A stretch of 42,158 nt of DNA from the NCBI GenBank assembly GCA_002633005.1, contig NMRA01000628.1, positions 65,198 through 107,355 on the forward strand, written 5' to 3'. The stretch comes from Phoronis australis. Taxonomy: Eukaryota; Phoronida; Phoronidae. Made by a program: the position numbers and the translations under genes. This document shows positions 12,490 to 23,259 of the stretch, in pieces. The notes below the pieces were generated by a model, which was given only the letters and a program-made list of their open reading frames with translations, was not told the origin of the DNA and did no database searches. Numbering within the stretch: position 1 is the stretch's first letter; every line of letters starts with the position of its first letter.

Positions 12490-13930
12490 GTGTTTTTATT
12501 GATAACTATGTCGCAAGGGGCAGCTTACGAAGAGAGGAACCAATGATGGAATCGGTTGTCTATCTTCCTGTATATGTGAAATCATAGAAACTTTTATTTT
12601 AAGAAACGCCTCTCCTTGGAGGATCAAACTTAACTGTCACTCTTTTCCATTTTTAATTATATTTTGGCCTTTCATGTCAAGGAGTTCCCTTTCAGACAAT
12701 GTCTTCTCTTGGCGGGCGGTTCGGAGCAATTGCCCTCTATAAATCCGGCAAGAAGATTAAGATTCCAAATTCTTCGAAAAAAAAAACAAAATAAAATTCG
12801 TGCATAGCACATCTCTGTCAAGACAAACGAAAAATGCTCGAAAGGATGGAATTTTGAAGATCACTGTTTGTGAAGGATCATTCCCGGTGGTGCAATTACT
12901 AAAATGTCGATACGTTTTACCGCAGTACCACCAGAATAGTATTTCTTTTGAAGATCGTTACTAGTAGTTGTTTGTAAAAAACTCGCTTATGTCGACCAGA
13001 CTGTCGGGTTTACGATAATTTCTCGGGCTTACCCAAACGGCTTTGAGATGCATCGTCTTCTGTTGCCTCTCACTGATACACGTATGTGAGCTTGTGATAT
13101 TCTGTTTTGATTGACAACGAATTCGTTTGTTTTATTTACACGCGCCGAAACTGACTGGTTCGTTCTGTTGGTGATTTTGTTGACAATTAAGAGCAAGTCT
13201 TGTAAGAGTTGATGGCACTTAACTGAACTTAATTATAGGCTGAAATTTGTAAAATCTCTATCAACCGATCTCCAAATAGCAAAGTATGCTAGGCTGAGTA
13301 TTCACAATTCAAATGAAAATAATCGCGTTGATTTTTTAACTAAAGAACAATATTTCCTTTTTAAATTCACAACCAGGAGATTAAAAAGGAATTAAGTCTA
13401 GAAATCAACACTTTGCTCATTATTTTGTCTTTGCACTTTCTTGACATTTTCAGTTTCCAGTAGTATTCCACAATAAATTTTCGTTTTTCAAAAATTGAGT
13501 CCTTTGTTTGCAATTCCCGTGCATAAAAACAGAGCAAGTGGTGGCTTACGTATCCATTTACATGTACAACACAACGTATACGTACAGTAGGCATGGGGGC
13601 AGAATTTGATTCTTGGGAGATGAATTTGAACACTCGGTGATGTACTGAATTGCACGAGTACATGTTTGCAACGTCCTGTGTATCGTTTATCCCCAGCCAC
13701 CGGAGACTGGACTACCGGTGTTTTAACAAAGGATTTGAAAGAGTCTTAGTAACGGCATTGTACTAGGAATTCCGGAACCCAACCCTTTCATAGTACATGT
13801 ATACTTTTAAAACATGAAAATTAACTTTCCACAAACTGGAGCAAAAAATTAATCTGCAGACAGAAAGGTATGAGGTGATTAGCCAGTCTCAAATGAGTTG
13901 ATCTGTTGCTTCCTAGTACATCCAATTCAT
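12490..13930 (+). repeat. Diverged repeat unit, copy C
   Basis: The most continuous copy of the unit also seen at 8340-9560 and 9600-10470. Conserved blocks occur in the same order with many substitutions and indels, so the duplication is old. Confidence 0.6.
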
Positions 13931-14123
13931 ATTTTTACGCCTTCAGGCAGATGGCGTAAGCTGTAAGCTCACAGCAAGGAGTACTCCTTGCTCATGATCA
14001 CAGCTAGAGTTATCCAGACAACTCAGCTCCCAGCTTAGGCAATATACAACCCCCCCTCGGTGCCGCAGGCATACAGGAGCGATAGTGCATCCCCATTCAT
14101 AAAACGTTACGAATTTCAAAATT

Positions 14124-17085
14124 CAGGGCTCGACAAAACGAGCTGCAGGTCGCATTTGCGACCTAAAATTTGAAAATGCGAGCTGAGATTTTAGTCATCT
14201 CGTATCAATTCGCAAAATGCGACCTGGAATTTCCAACGAATGCGATCTGAGTTGCTACACTTCTCGGCAGATACCTAACAATGGTACAAAGCAACTCTTG
14301 ATAATCCGACCGTTATTTGGTTGTTGCCAAATCCAAGTTCAATAGAACATTAGCCGAGAACAGCCCTCCCGATGACTAGTAAGTAAGTGGCGTGAACATG
14401 CGATATGCAGAATCGATCTTTGACGCGTTTCATTGGCTAACATTTTTGGCCCATTACAGCGTTCTGTCGTTCAGTAACTTTTCCAGACGTGAGGAGTGCT
14501 GAACCTGCGATAACAGCTGGCTCTTTTGTTAACTGCCCAGCTCAGCCCTTTGTCGCTATTACCGAACACGTATGAACACAGTCAAACCCAGTACGGGCCG
14601 TTTGGACAGAATAGATTGTCTTAACTTCTGTTGTAGTTGGGCGATTTTGGTGATTCAAAAAACGGAACATGATCAACATTTGGCGAGGAATTCAGAAATG
14701 CTATTGGTTTAAGCTCAAATATGTAATAACTCAACTTTCATTTTCATCAGCCCAATCCAGTCAGGCTAGATACGAACTTATCGGAGATTAGAGCAATTGT
14801 CGAACAAAAGAGCGCAGGCCCTCCAACCATCAATGCCAGAATGGAGTTAATCAGTCGTGTAAGATAGTGTCTACGGAGGTAAACTTCCCAACTTGTTGTT
14901 GGGCTATAGAATCGAACAAGTTGGGAGCAACGGGATGTCGCCGTCATGCACTTTTGCAAGTTTGCGGAATCGCCGAAGGAAGTTTCGGGCCACTCATGCA
15001 TAACACGTGATAAAACGTCACATAACAGCAGTGTTTCTGCTAGTTTTAATTACCAAACTTTGTGGTAGACAAATATGTTTATTTTTCTCGTAAGATGTCC
15101 GTTATTACATGTACCAAATATCCACTACGATATCCCTGCGGGACTGCTCGTTCCCGTTGTTAGCGTGCAAGCGGTCCCAGCAGACAATCGTGACTTGGAG
15201 ATGTGCGTTTCGTTTTTATGGCATAAGGCAACCAATGTGAAAATAACAATCCTATTAATCGCCAAACGACGGCCACGTCTTTAATTTCAATTGCCAAGAA
15301 ATTCTCAAACCCCTTTACACTTGTTTCTGGGACTACGTGCGCGAAATATGATTTGTTTTTCACACCTTGTTGCCAACGTAAAATGCGATTCAAGTGCGTG
15401 AACTCACGCGTGCGCACCACTTCAAAGCTGCACATCGAACGAAAACAGCGACAGTCCTAAATGAAAGAGTATACCGGCTTGGCTCTGTTAAGCATCCGGG
15501 TGCCAGTGGTTTATTTGAAAGTGAACTCAGTAGATTCCGGGCGGCTATAAAGGACCCGATGCTTTACGATATTCCCCGGGACCGATATAACCCGGAACAA
15601 ACATATTCCTGTTCCGGTGTTTCCCGAGGTCGATGTTCCCTAAACCCTATTCTAAGCCCGTAGCCAGCTATTGCAACTAAATGGGTACTAGATGCAAAAT
15701 TGTGGTTAGTGAACTTTTTTCTTCTCTTCATACACCCCCTCCCCCCGGCAACTGGCAACTTTTCGCAGCCAGGATCACTCTCGCCGTAAAATTTTCAGAC
15801 TTCAATAGAAACAATCTTCCGGCTGAAACGGACAATTAAAAATAAAATCATTCCGGGTGCCTAAATAGGGCACAGTGTAGGTGGTAACGGTTTCTAGAAA
15901 TTCACCCCTACTAAATGGAATTTGCCTCGCAAAATCGTATTATTATAACGTTTTGTACCATTGCAGTCTTACCGCAAACACTCAGTTTAACGACTATGCT
16001 CACGCACAAGCCTACTCCCTACCTTTGAAGTGTTTCATAATAAACGCTCACTGATCCTCTAAGCGTTCCCCTCAACTTTTGAGAAATTCCAACTGAGCGC
16101 CCACAGTTTAGGCTAGCGCCCATCACAGCGCACTGCAAACGACCCCGCGTGGTTTAAAATCTACACGCAGCCTACATTGTATATGTTGTGTCACTCTGAA
16201 AACGCAACAAACTCAGTTTTCAAACAAAACGTCTATTCTCAATATGTAAAAACCAAATCCCGGCTTTGTTTCATACCTCTGAAAGAAAGTTAACACTAGT
16301 CACGTGCGTGTCGTTTTGTGACTGACCTATTTTTCTCGCGCTTGGAAGGTATATTGAGGAGCAAACTCGTCATTACCCGATGGAAACCCGCACGGAGGGA
16401 GTCGGGAATTATTTCGAGGCTATTCATTTCATGGAAAAATAATTGTTGAGTACGTAAACAGCATAAGTACCATATTTTGTAGTGAAATTTGCACTGAATT
16501 GTTCCCGCGCATCCAAATAGGTCATTCGGTTATGACATCGTTTCACGGATTCTTTGACAGATGTTTTTCGAACGTCGAGTTAAGTTGCAAAATTAGGGCT
16601 GCGAACAAAAAGTGGAGAGAATTTGCACTCCGAGTTAGTTTGAATCTTTAACGAGTTTGATGACAGACAGTAGCAGGTTAGACCTAGCAAAATCCCGGAT
16701 TCTTTTTCATCGGACATCTTCTCCCTCTTCACTTCGCAAACTTAGCTACTCGAATGCACGTGTCAGTTAGAGAACACTGATTCAACTTTCACGTCGGCAA
16801 CTTGCCTTGCGCTCTAGAGCCTTTCAATGGCGGTCGTGAAGAACAGTAACGCTGTACCTGCATAAACGAAGTCAATTTTGCGATCTGAAATTTGTGAGTA
16901 TTTAACGCAGCAGGCAAGAGTATAATCTAAACATTTTCTCGATGATCTAAAAAATCAATTTTGGCGCGTAAAAATGGCGGGAAAAATTTGCGACCTGGCA
17001 TTTATGAATGCCAGTTGGATTTTGAAAATGCGATCTCGGATTTTGGCTAAATGGGACCTGGCAATTTTAATAACGTCGAGCCCTG
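14124..17085. mobile_element. hAT-like non-autonomous DNA transposon
   Basis: The left end reads CAGGGCTCGAC (14124) and the right end GTCGAGCCCTG (17075-17085), an exact terminal inverted pair; one flanking TT is also shared. Both ends are lined with subterminal copies of GCGACCT/GCGATCT and ATTTTGAAAATGCGA-like motifs in both orientations, which is typical of hAT elements. The CAGGG terminus also fits hAT. A clear 8-bp target duplication is not visible (TCAAAATT left, AAAATACA right share only AAAAT), so the class is inference. No transposase was found in about 2.96 kb. Its right end was duplicated together with flanking DNA (see 16821-17649). Confidence 0.6.
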
Positions 17086-17649
17086 AAAATACAGGAAATA
17101 AAATCAAATGAAACATGCACATATGCACATGTAGTTATAATTAACACTTACCATAAGTCTGGAGTCGATTCAGTCAAGATAATTTGAAGAAATGGATGAA
17201 AATCTGTCGCGGTTTGTGCGACTTTCTCTTACAGNCTTTCAATGGCAGTCGTGAAGAACAGTAACGCTGTACCTGCATAAACGAAGTCAATTTTGCGATC
17301 TGAAATTTGTGAGTATTTAACGCAACAGGCAAGAGTATAATCTAAACATGTTCTCGATGATCTAAAATATCAATTTTGGCGCGTAAAAATGGCGGGAAAA
17401 ATTTGCGACCTGGCATTTATGAATGCCAGTTGGATTTTGAAAATGCGATCTAGGATTTTGGTTAAATGGGACCTGGCGATTTTAATAACGTCGAGCCCTG
17501 AAAATACAGGAAATAAAATCAAATGAAACATGCACATATGCACATGTAGTTATAATTAACACTTACCATAAGTCTGGAGTCGATTCAGTCAAGATAATTT
17601 GAAGAAATGGATGAAAATCTGTCGCGGTTTGTGCGACTTTCTCTTACAG
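16821..17649 (+). repeat. 414-bp tandem duplication separated by one N
   Basis: 16821-17234 and 17236-17649 are both 414 bases and almost identical, with only a handful of substitutions and no large indel. The only base between them is the N at 17235. The unit covers the right end of the hAT-like element plus about 150 bases of flank. Equal length and a gap character at the exact junction suggest two haplotypes placed in tandem during assembly rather than a biological duplication. Confidence 0.9.
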
Positions 17650-18122
17650 GGTGCCATTTTGAGGAAGTTACGCAAAATCAGGCAGTTGACGAATAAAAAG
17701 TCAAAGGGACATAAATCTTACAAATTTCACCTTATACCTTGCTATTTTGCAAATGTCACGCGCCAGCGTCACGCGCTTCGCCCAGTCTCGCGCTAGCCTT
17801 TGCCTAGGCGTGACTCAGTTGAAATTCTTTGTGGTTATCACGCGCGAGATTAAAAAGTTAAATGTGACCAAAAAGTGGAGTTGGAATTCTTCGCCAAAGT
17901 CACCTTAATTCTCGTAACTAAGCTTCATCGAAGATGTGTGTAGAAGAAGAAAGGACCACTGAAGAAAGTAAGTGCATTTTTAAGTGATAGTTTTACGCGT
18001 GGAATGTATTTTTGACGCCCGTTTAAAATACACGGGACGAAATTCGTACAGAATTAAAGCGATGGAAAGTATTGTAGCCCCTAACTGGCCAACCGAGGGG
18101 CTACGTGTTGCCTACTCCCAGG
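17650..18122. other. No gene seen
   Basis: A short region with GC-rich CGCGCCAGCGTCACGCG stretches around 17758-17790. No supported frame or splice structure. Confidence 0.3.
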
Positions 18123-18240
18123 TATACAGGTATAGTTCACTTGAGCCAGACAACCAAGCTCCCAGCTCAGTATACAGGTATAGTTCACTTGAGTGAGCCA
18201 GAACACCCAGCTCCCAGCTATAGGCCTACAGGTATAGGCC
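18123..18240 (+). repeat. Tandem repeat, about 48-52 bp x 2.5
   Basis: Units begin at 18123, 18171 and about 18223 with TATACAGGTATAGTTCACTT or a variant, and contain CAGCTCCCAGCT. The CAGCTCCCAGCT segment also occurs near 14026, just left of the hAT-like element. Confidence 0.75.
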
Positions 18241-18245
18241 TAGTT

Positions 18246-18520
18246 CAGGGACGGATCCAAGACTATGAGTTAGGGAGGTCAGAGCAGAGTATTAGCCAGA
18301 GGATTTTGACCGTCAGACATTTGCACCCCCGAACTGCCAAATGGAATCTGAGAGAATTTGGGGAGGGGGCATGGCCCCCTTGCCCCTGNTCCAGAGAATG
18401 GGGAGAGGAGGCGGAAGTAGGCCCTAATGGCAGTAGGAAAAGGGGGGAAGTTTGGCGAAGTCAAACTCATTTGTGACCCTCCCCCCGAATAAATTTTACC
18501 TTCCTACATGTACGTGCCTT
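18246..18520 (+). repeat. Dispersed repeat, longest copy in window
   Basis: Matches the fragment at 9180-9350 in its left part and about 10436-10500 (TTTGGCGAAGTC) in its right part. It contains a second gap N (18389). GC-skewed runs (CCCCTTGCCCC, CCCTCCCCCC) mark it. No coding signal. Confidence 0.7.
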
Positions 18521-19011
18521 ACTAGCCATTTCAGACAAATGTCACGATAGTGCTTTGCTGACGTAAGAATCTCGCCAAGGAAGGTAACGTGATAACGACG
18601 TGGTTTGCTTGTGGCCAAATACATGGAATAAATCCTGAGCTCTCGCATGATTTTGTATTTTGCTGCTTTCTCGTGTATACCCGGAACGCTTTCTTTAAGA
18701 AATAGTTTCACTCGTCTTCAATAGGTCATGATTTGATGCGGCGATTATGATGTTTCCCAGCAGTGTATGCAACATTAATCGAAAAAAATCAATTTATTTA
18801 AACTTGAATGGCGTCGAATACCAGTTCTTCAGCATGTGCACGAAACAAACTCCCAGACTCCGTTTTTCAAAAAAATGTAGAAAATTGGGGACCTACATAA
18901 TAATGTCTGCATTATATAAGTCAACCGGCAGATGCCAAATTTAGGTATCTAATGTGTGAATTAAACCAATTTAGAGCCAGCATCCCGGATCTCGCTACTC
19001 GTGTGTCAGCG

Positions 19012-19020
19012 TATATATAA
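19012..19020 (+). promoter_or_regulatory. TATA box of the FABP gene
   Basis: TATATATAA lies 93 bases upstream of the initiator ATG (19113). A TATA box normally sits about 30 bases before the start site, so transcription is expected near 19045, giving a 5' untranslated leader of about 70 bases. Confidence 0.65.
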
Positions 19021-19112
19021 GGTATGTCTACATCGTGCTATACACCACATCGCATTCAGAGCAATAATCGTGCTTATTTGACTCTTGTTGCTGCGATCTT
19101 TGAAGCAAGAAC

Positions 19113-19182
19113 ATGGACCACATCAATGGAACCTGGAAATTTGTGAGTGCTACTAACGAAGAGGAAAGCGCCGAGCTTTTGG
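19113..19182 (+). CDS. FABP exon 1
   Basis: Codes the first 23 codons plus one base (phase 1), starting MDHINGTWKF, the N-terminal strand of the family. ACATGG around the ATG is an acceptable start context and the splice donor is a consensus GTAAGT. Confidence 0.9.
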
Positions 19183-22100
19183 GTAAGTTACTCCAGAGTG
19201 CCGTTGAAGTCACCAGGCAATCGTTACTTACATGTACATGTATGAGTAGGTAATTACAATGTGCTAATAAGACTTCGTGTCCCCAAAACAGCTGAAACTG
19301 CTGTAGAGGCTGTCCCTCGTAATCAGAGGTACGCCATGTTTTAGCGTGTATTGTAGGCTACTAATTCAAACAAACCAACTGTGCACCGTGTGGTCTGCAG
19401 AGTGCAAATTTCTTTGAAAAGTATGGAAATGTGTTCACAGCGAAGCCCAAAGTGCGCCCAAGATTTTGAAAGAAACGTGTTCAGTATTTGCATTACCTAC
19501 ACACGTGTGCATATGCCTCGACCTCTATCGGGCGATTTTGAACGAGTGAAACTGTCAAGAATTGCGCTCAGGCTTGCGGTGTGTATGTGTGTGGAGGGGG
19601 CAGAGTGTTGCTGCACCCAACTTCATAAGTAGGAGAGTACCATTTGAAAAATAAATGTTTTCTTCTGATTAGTCGTTATCACCAGCAGCGAAAAACGTTT
19701 CCAAACAGGTGGAAGTGCTTCACACCTTGCTGTAAATCTCTCCCAGCACGCACGGGATATTGTTTAGTTCTACATCCATGTCTACAGGGGTGCCCCGCGA
19801 AGAGTTTGAACAGATGAAGAAAAATAGACCACTATCAGTCTTCCAGATGGAAGGTAAAAAGCTGTCATATAAATCAGTCAGCGAATTATTCGACAAGAAA
19901 TTCGAATTGGGGAAAGAAGTCGTCGAGAATCAGATGGACGGAAGCGTCGTAAAGGTAGGTGCACTTAATACACTCTTTCTCAGTGTTACAAGAGGTGTCG
20001 CTGTGAGTGCACCATTCAACATAGCTTCTACATGGTAAACGAAGTAATATTCGGCATTCCTAGTAACTGGGAAAGAACCTTCAAATATTCTAAACCACAA
20101 GAATGACGAAAAGCGCTGGCAGAGTGCAGTGCGCCCAAGACCAATAGTAAGAGACACCAACGCTCGGGAAATTGTTTCCATAAGTCATATTACATAGGCC
20201 TAATGCCTGAATTCTTATAACGAATTAGTTGCCACCACATTTTTATACGACAATATAGATACCTGTTTATTAGAAAGCTAAATTTGTATTCATGGTAGGA
20301 GCGAGTGTTTTTCTTTAGTAGTTGTGCGCAGGTCTCAAAACCAGTCGGGTTACAGACCAGAACCAACTACGTTTTTTGGACTTAGACATCGTAACATATT
20401 AGTGAGTGCTGGTCTTCTACACTTTACATGAGAATGGCAATACCTGAGTATTTCGAGGCAGCGTTTCGCGCTGTCACTCACAAACGTTACACAGTGACAT
20501 TTGTTTGGTCTAATTCACACCAGATACCAATAAAGAACAAAAAAACAGTTGTAAGGTGAATTAATGGGACATCTACGCTACGGAAGCAACTTTTGGTCTT
20601 AGATGACACCTTTAGAATGTTCTAAAATATCGACACAAGTTCACGAATTCTGTGCAGCCACACCGCCACCTTGTGACAGGACATCTGCTTCAGATTTCAT
20701 TGGTTTCTCATTTGCTCAAACGACTACTACCTCAACCTGTAAAGACCAAGGCGTGTGCTGTCTCTGAGTTAGAACAAAAATTAGTTTGTCGTTTAGAAAT
20801 CTACCTGGTCACTGACTGCTGTCGGGCACAACATTGCTTTGCCTCGCCATGCCCATTGCAGTGACTTTCCTCAGGTCGATCGTCATCGCATTTTTGCGTT
20901 TGACCTTGACCCTATTCATTGCAAAATGTCTGTATGTTGCCACTCAGACTGGCCTTCACCTATTGCCAACAATTTTGCACCCGCCGCCCCGCTGGCTGGC
21001 TGCGCGACAGTCACTGACAGGGCTAAATGTATACGTTATTTCTCGTAGACCGTAAAGCAGACATTAAATGCTTGTGAGCTAGTGTTCTTCACGCCAGTCA
21101 GGTAATTTTAAGTAGCATGAGCAAAAAACAAACGTTCCCAGAACAGCTTGACATTTTCACTTTGATATAGAATTAAATGTATCGATCCAGAGAGCTTACC
21201 ATAAAATATTGTTTGAAAACACAGTCATTATGTTTAAAACGTAGCAACCAAGATGGCTGCGGGATTTTGTGTTTATTTTCTGTTCGCATCTTTTTGTGCT
21301 GCATTATGGAGAACCGTGGATCGAGGATTAAATTACACAGACGCAGTAGGGTGCAGAGGTTTGGTTATGCCTGTGGCGATTTTGGATGGGTCTCACTTCA
21401 AATGCGTGGATCCTAATGCTATCAAAAGTAAAAAAGACATAAAACATAAAACTAGACACTTTATTCCATTTATATACAACATCAAAATTCATAATGACTG
21501 CATGCCTCCGATGTGGATGCCAGCGACGTCACTCCTCATTTGCACGCTACAGCAGGGTTTTACGAGATACAATATGCCTACCCTGTACATGTATTTTTAG
21601 GACAAGACCGCAGTGGCGCTACGCTTTAGTGTAACTTCTTTAACTCACTGAGCGAAATGGAATTTCATTGCAGATACAGTGGGACTTCAAAGACGGCAAA
21701 TGGAAAGAGACGCAGAGTTACAGCAACGGTATCTTTCTTGAGCAAGTCAGAACCGTTATCGGAAATAAGATGGAAGTGGTAAGATGAAGTACCAAATAGG
21801 CCGACAAACGGAGCGTCCAATAACTACTCCCTGAACTCAGACTAGTCTCAGAATCACACACCCCGGGAACTTAAAAGGATGGCAACTAGTCTCGTTCTGT
21901 CCCCTGATAATACACTCTTGGCCCCGGGTTTGAGTGTTAGGGATAATGTTCAGTTACAATCCCATACCAATGGTGTTACAGAAAGACTATTATAATTATT
22001 GATGGAATGTCCTTTCCAATAATTGCAACTCGCCAAGGACAGGCTTTCCCGTATAGCAAACAGTGTAAGTTTTCAAAATTTGCTGCAAACTTTTGAGGGT

Positions 22101-23065
22101 TGACAGAGCATTGTTTTGTTTTGTTTTTGGAGGACTGGATGGTACAGTCGTTCATACATGTTAAGAGGCCATCAGCAGATACTGTGGAACTTCAATGACG
22201 GCAAACGGACAATAACGTCCACTAACGCCGAATGACGGAATCGAGAACAAATGCACTTTGAGTACAAACACGCTTTTTAACCTCAAATTATTAACCTGAG
22301 GCGCCGTATCTGCGCAGGTGCGAACTTCATTGCAAAGGGATTTTGATCAAGAGACCGTTAAAATCAATCATGACTTCAGCCCAGCAGGCCTGAAAAGTCG
22401 TACTCGAAGGTCATTCTCGATTCTGTGCCTCCCGTCTGGTGTCACTAGTAGGCCTATTGTTACCTCTTATTTAAGCCTGTTATCACAGGGAAATCCCGCT
22501 GCTTTCCATGACATTCTCCGGCTGTTTTGACTGTCACATGACATTCTGTTTTGACTGAAGTTGGTGAACGTGCAGATATGAAACACCTTCGAGAAATAAT
22601 ATCAGGGTACTAAAATACCCGAGATGTCCCAATCGGTCAACGTAGGGAATTGAGGACGAGCGATTTTCGAGTCTAGCAAAATATAGGGGAGTACATGTAC
22701 AGCACAAATGGCCTTGCAATTGTGTTTTGGAAATAAGCTCGCTGTTAGAAGGCGATAAACGAGCAATTTGACTCCAGAAGACAATTCTTTTAGAATCCAG
22801 TATGATTTGTAAAAACAGTGAAGGCAAGACATTGCAACATATAATTGAAAACCTGTAGTGGACAAAAGTCCCAGCATCTGTAAGATTGACTTCTGAGCTG
22901 ACGTTGACAGGAGGCGCTCCATGAACTATTTTGCCGAGCAGTCACCGACAGTGGCGAAATGCCTTTCAAACTTGGAATTCAACATGTTACGCTTTATTCT
23001 AGGATGCCACTGTGCAGAAAGACGGAAAAAAGGTCAGTGGAAAAATTGTCTTCGCCAGAACCTAA
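19113..23065 (+). CDS. Fatty acid-binding protein (intracellular lipid-binding protein family), 4 exons
   Basis: Exons 19113-19182, 19788-19954, 21674-21778 and 23003-23065 join to a 134-residue protein, the usual size of cytosolic FABP/CRABP proteins. These carry fatty acids or related lipids inside a ten-strand beta barrel. Exon 1 holds the family start signature (NGTWKF) and exon 2 the FELGKE strand. Exon 3 holds WDFKDGKWKET followed by EQVRTVIGN, whose Arg matches the conserved internal Arg of the pocket. Intron number and positions, after codons about 24, 79 and 114, match the conserved four-exon FABP gene. Donors are GTAAGT, GTAGGT and GTAAGA; acceptors are CTACAG, TTGCAG and TTCTAG. 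The protein ends IVFART, so the usual terminal Arg-x-Tyr lipid-contact motif is cut short after its Arg. The paralogue type cannot be fixed by eye. Confidence 0.92.
19788..19954 (+). CDS. FABP exon 2
   Basis: Enters in phase 1 after CTACAG and ends in phase 0 before GTAGGT. It codes the helix-turn-helix lid region (REEFEQMKKNRP) and strands including SELFDKKFELGKEV. Its lid is more charged than in vertebrate paralogues. Confidence 0.9.
19955..21673 (+). other. FABP intron 2, no second gene recognised
   Basis: The longest frame (21253-21600, starting MAAGFCVYFLFASFC) has a hydrophobic start but no splice support or family match, and lies wholly inside the intron. It is regarded as chance. Confidence 0.5.
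21674..21778 (+). CDS. FABP exon 3
   Basis: 35 codons, phase 0 on both sides. Contains IQWDFKDGKW and LEQVRTVIGNKMEV. The Arg in QVR aligns with Arg106 of vertebrate FABPs, a carboxylate-binding residue. The first ~45 bases have a decayed copy at 22179 in the next intron. Confidence 0.9.
22179..22235 (+). pseudogene. Decayed copy of FABP exon 3 start (pseudo-exon)
   Basis: GCAG at 22175-22178 is followed by a sequence that matches the acceptor and first ~30 bases of the true exon 3 (21674), translating as ILWNFNDGKR against IQWDFKDGKW. Similarity then fades and an in-frame TGA follows at 22233. It sits in intron 3, about 400 bases after the real exon, and would truncate the protein if spliced in. 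It is best explained as a partial local duplication of exon 3 that has decayed. Confidence 0.7.
23003..23065 (+). CDS. FABP exon 4 (terminal)
   Basis: Twenty codons plus TAA after a TTATTCTAG acceptor. DATVQKDGKKVSG leads to the final strand KIVFART. The stop follows two residues after the position where most relatives have Arg-x-Tyr. Confidence 0.88.
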   Translation, partial: DATVQKDGKKVSGKIVFART

Positions 23066-23188
23066 TCAGCCACCACCATTGAAGGTGCCCTGACCACTTT
23101 AATGACCAGCTGGGACAACTTCTTTCTTCCGGTGATCAACATACATCTGATTCAGTAGTATTTCGTGATGGTGGTGGTGGGTTGTAAT

Positions 23189-23254
23189 AATAAAAATTCC
23201 ATGGGTATTCAACTTTTGACTTGAAATGGCTTATCGCAGAAAGATTACAATAAA
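23189..23254 (+). terminator. Polyadenylation signals of the FABP gene
   Basis: AATAAA occurs at 23189-23194 and again at 23249-23254, 124 and 184 bases after the stop codon. Either could direct 3' end formation. Confidence 0.55.
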
Positions 23255-23259
23255 TATAT

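Noticed and set aside
14747-15001. 84-residue minus-strand frame as transposase of the hAT-like element
   Set aside because: No transposase motif (DDE or hAT C-terminal dimer region) and no continuation in adjacent frames.
21253-21600. 115-residue frame starting with a hydrophobic, signal-like stretch
   Set aside because: It lies wholly within FABP intron 2, has no family match and no promoter or splice context.
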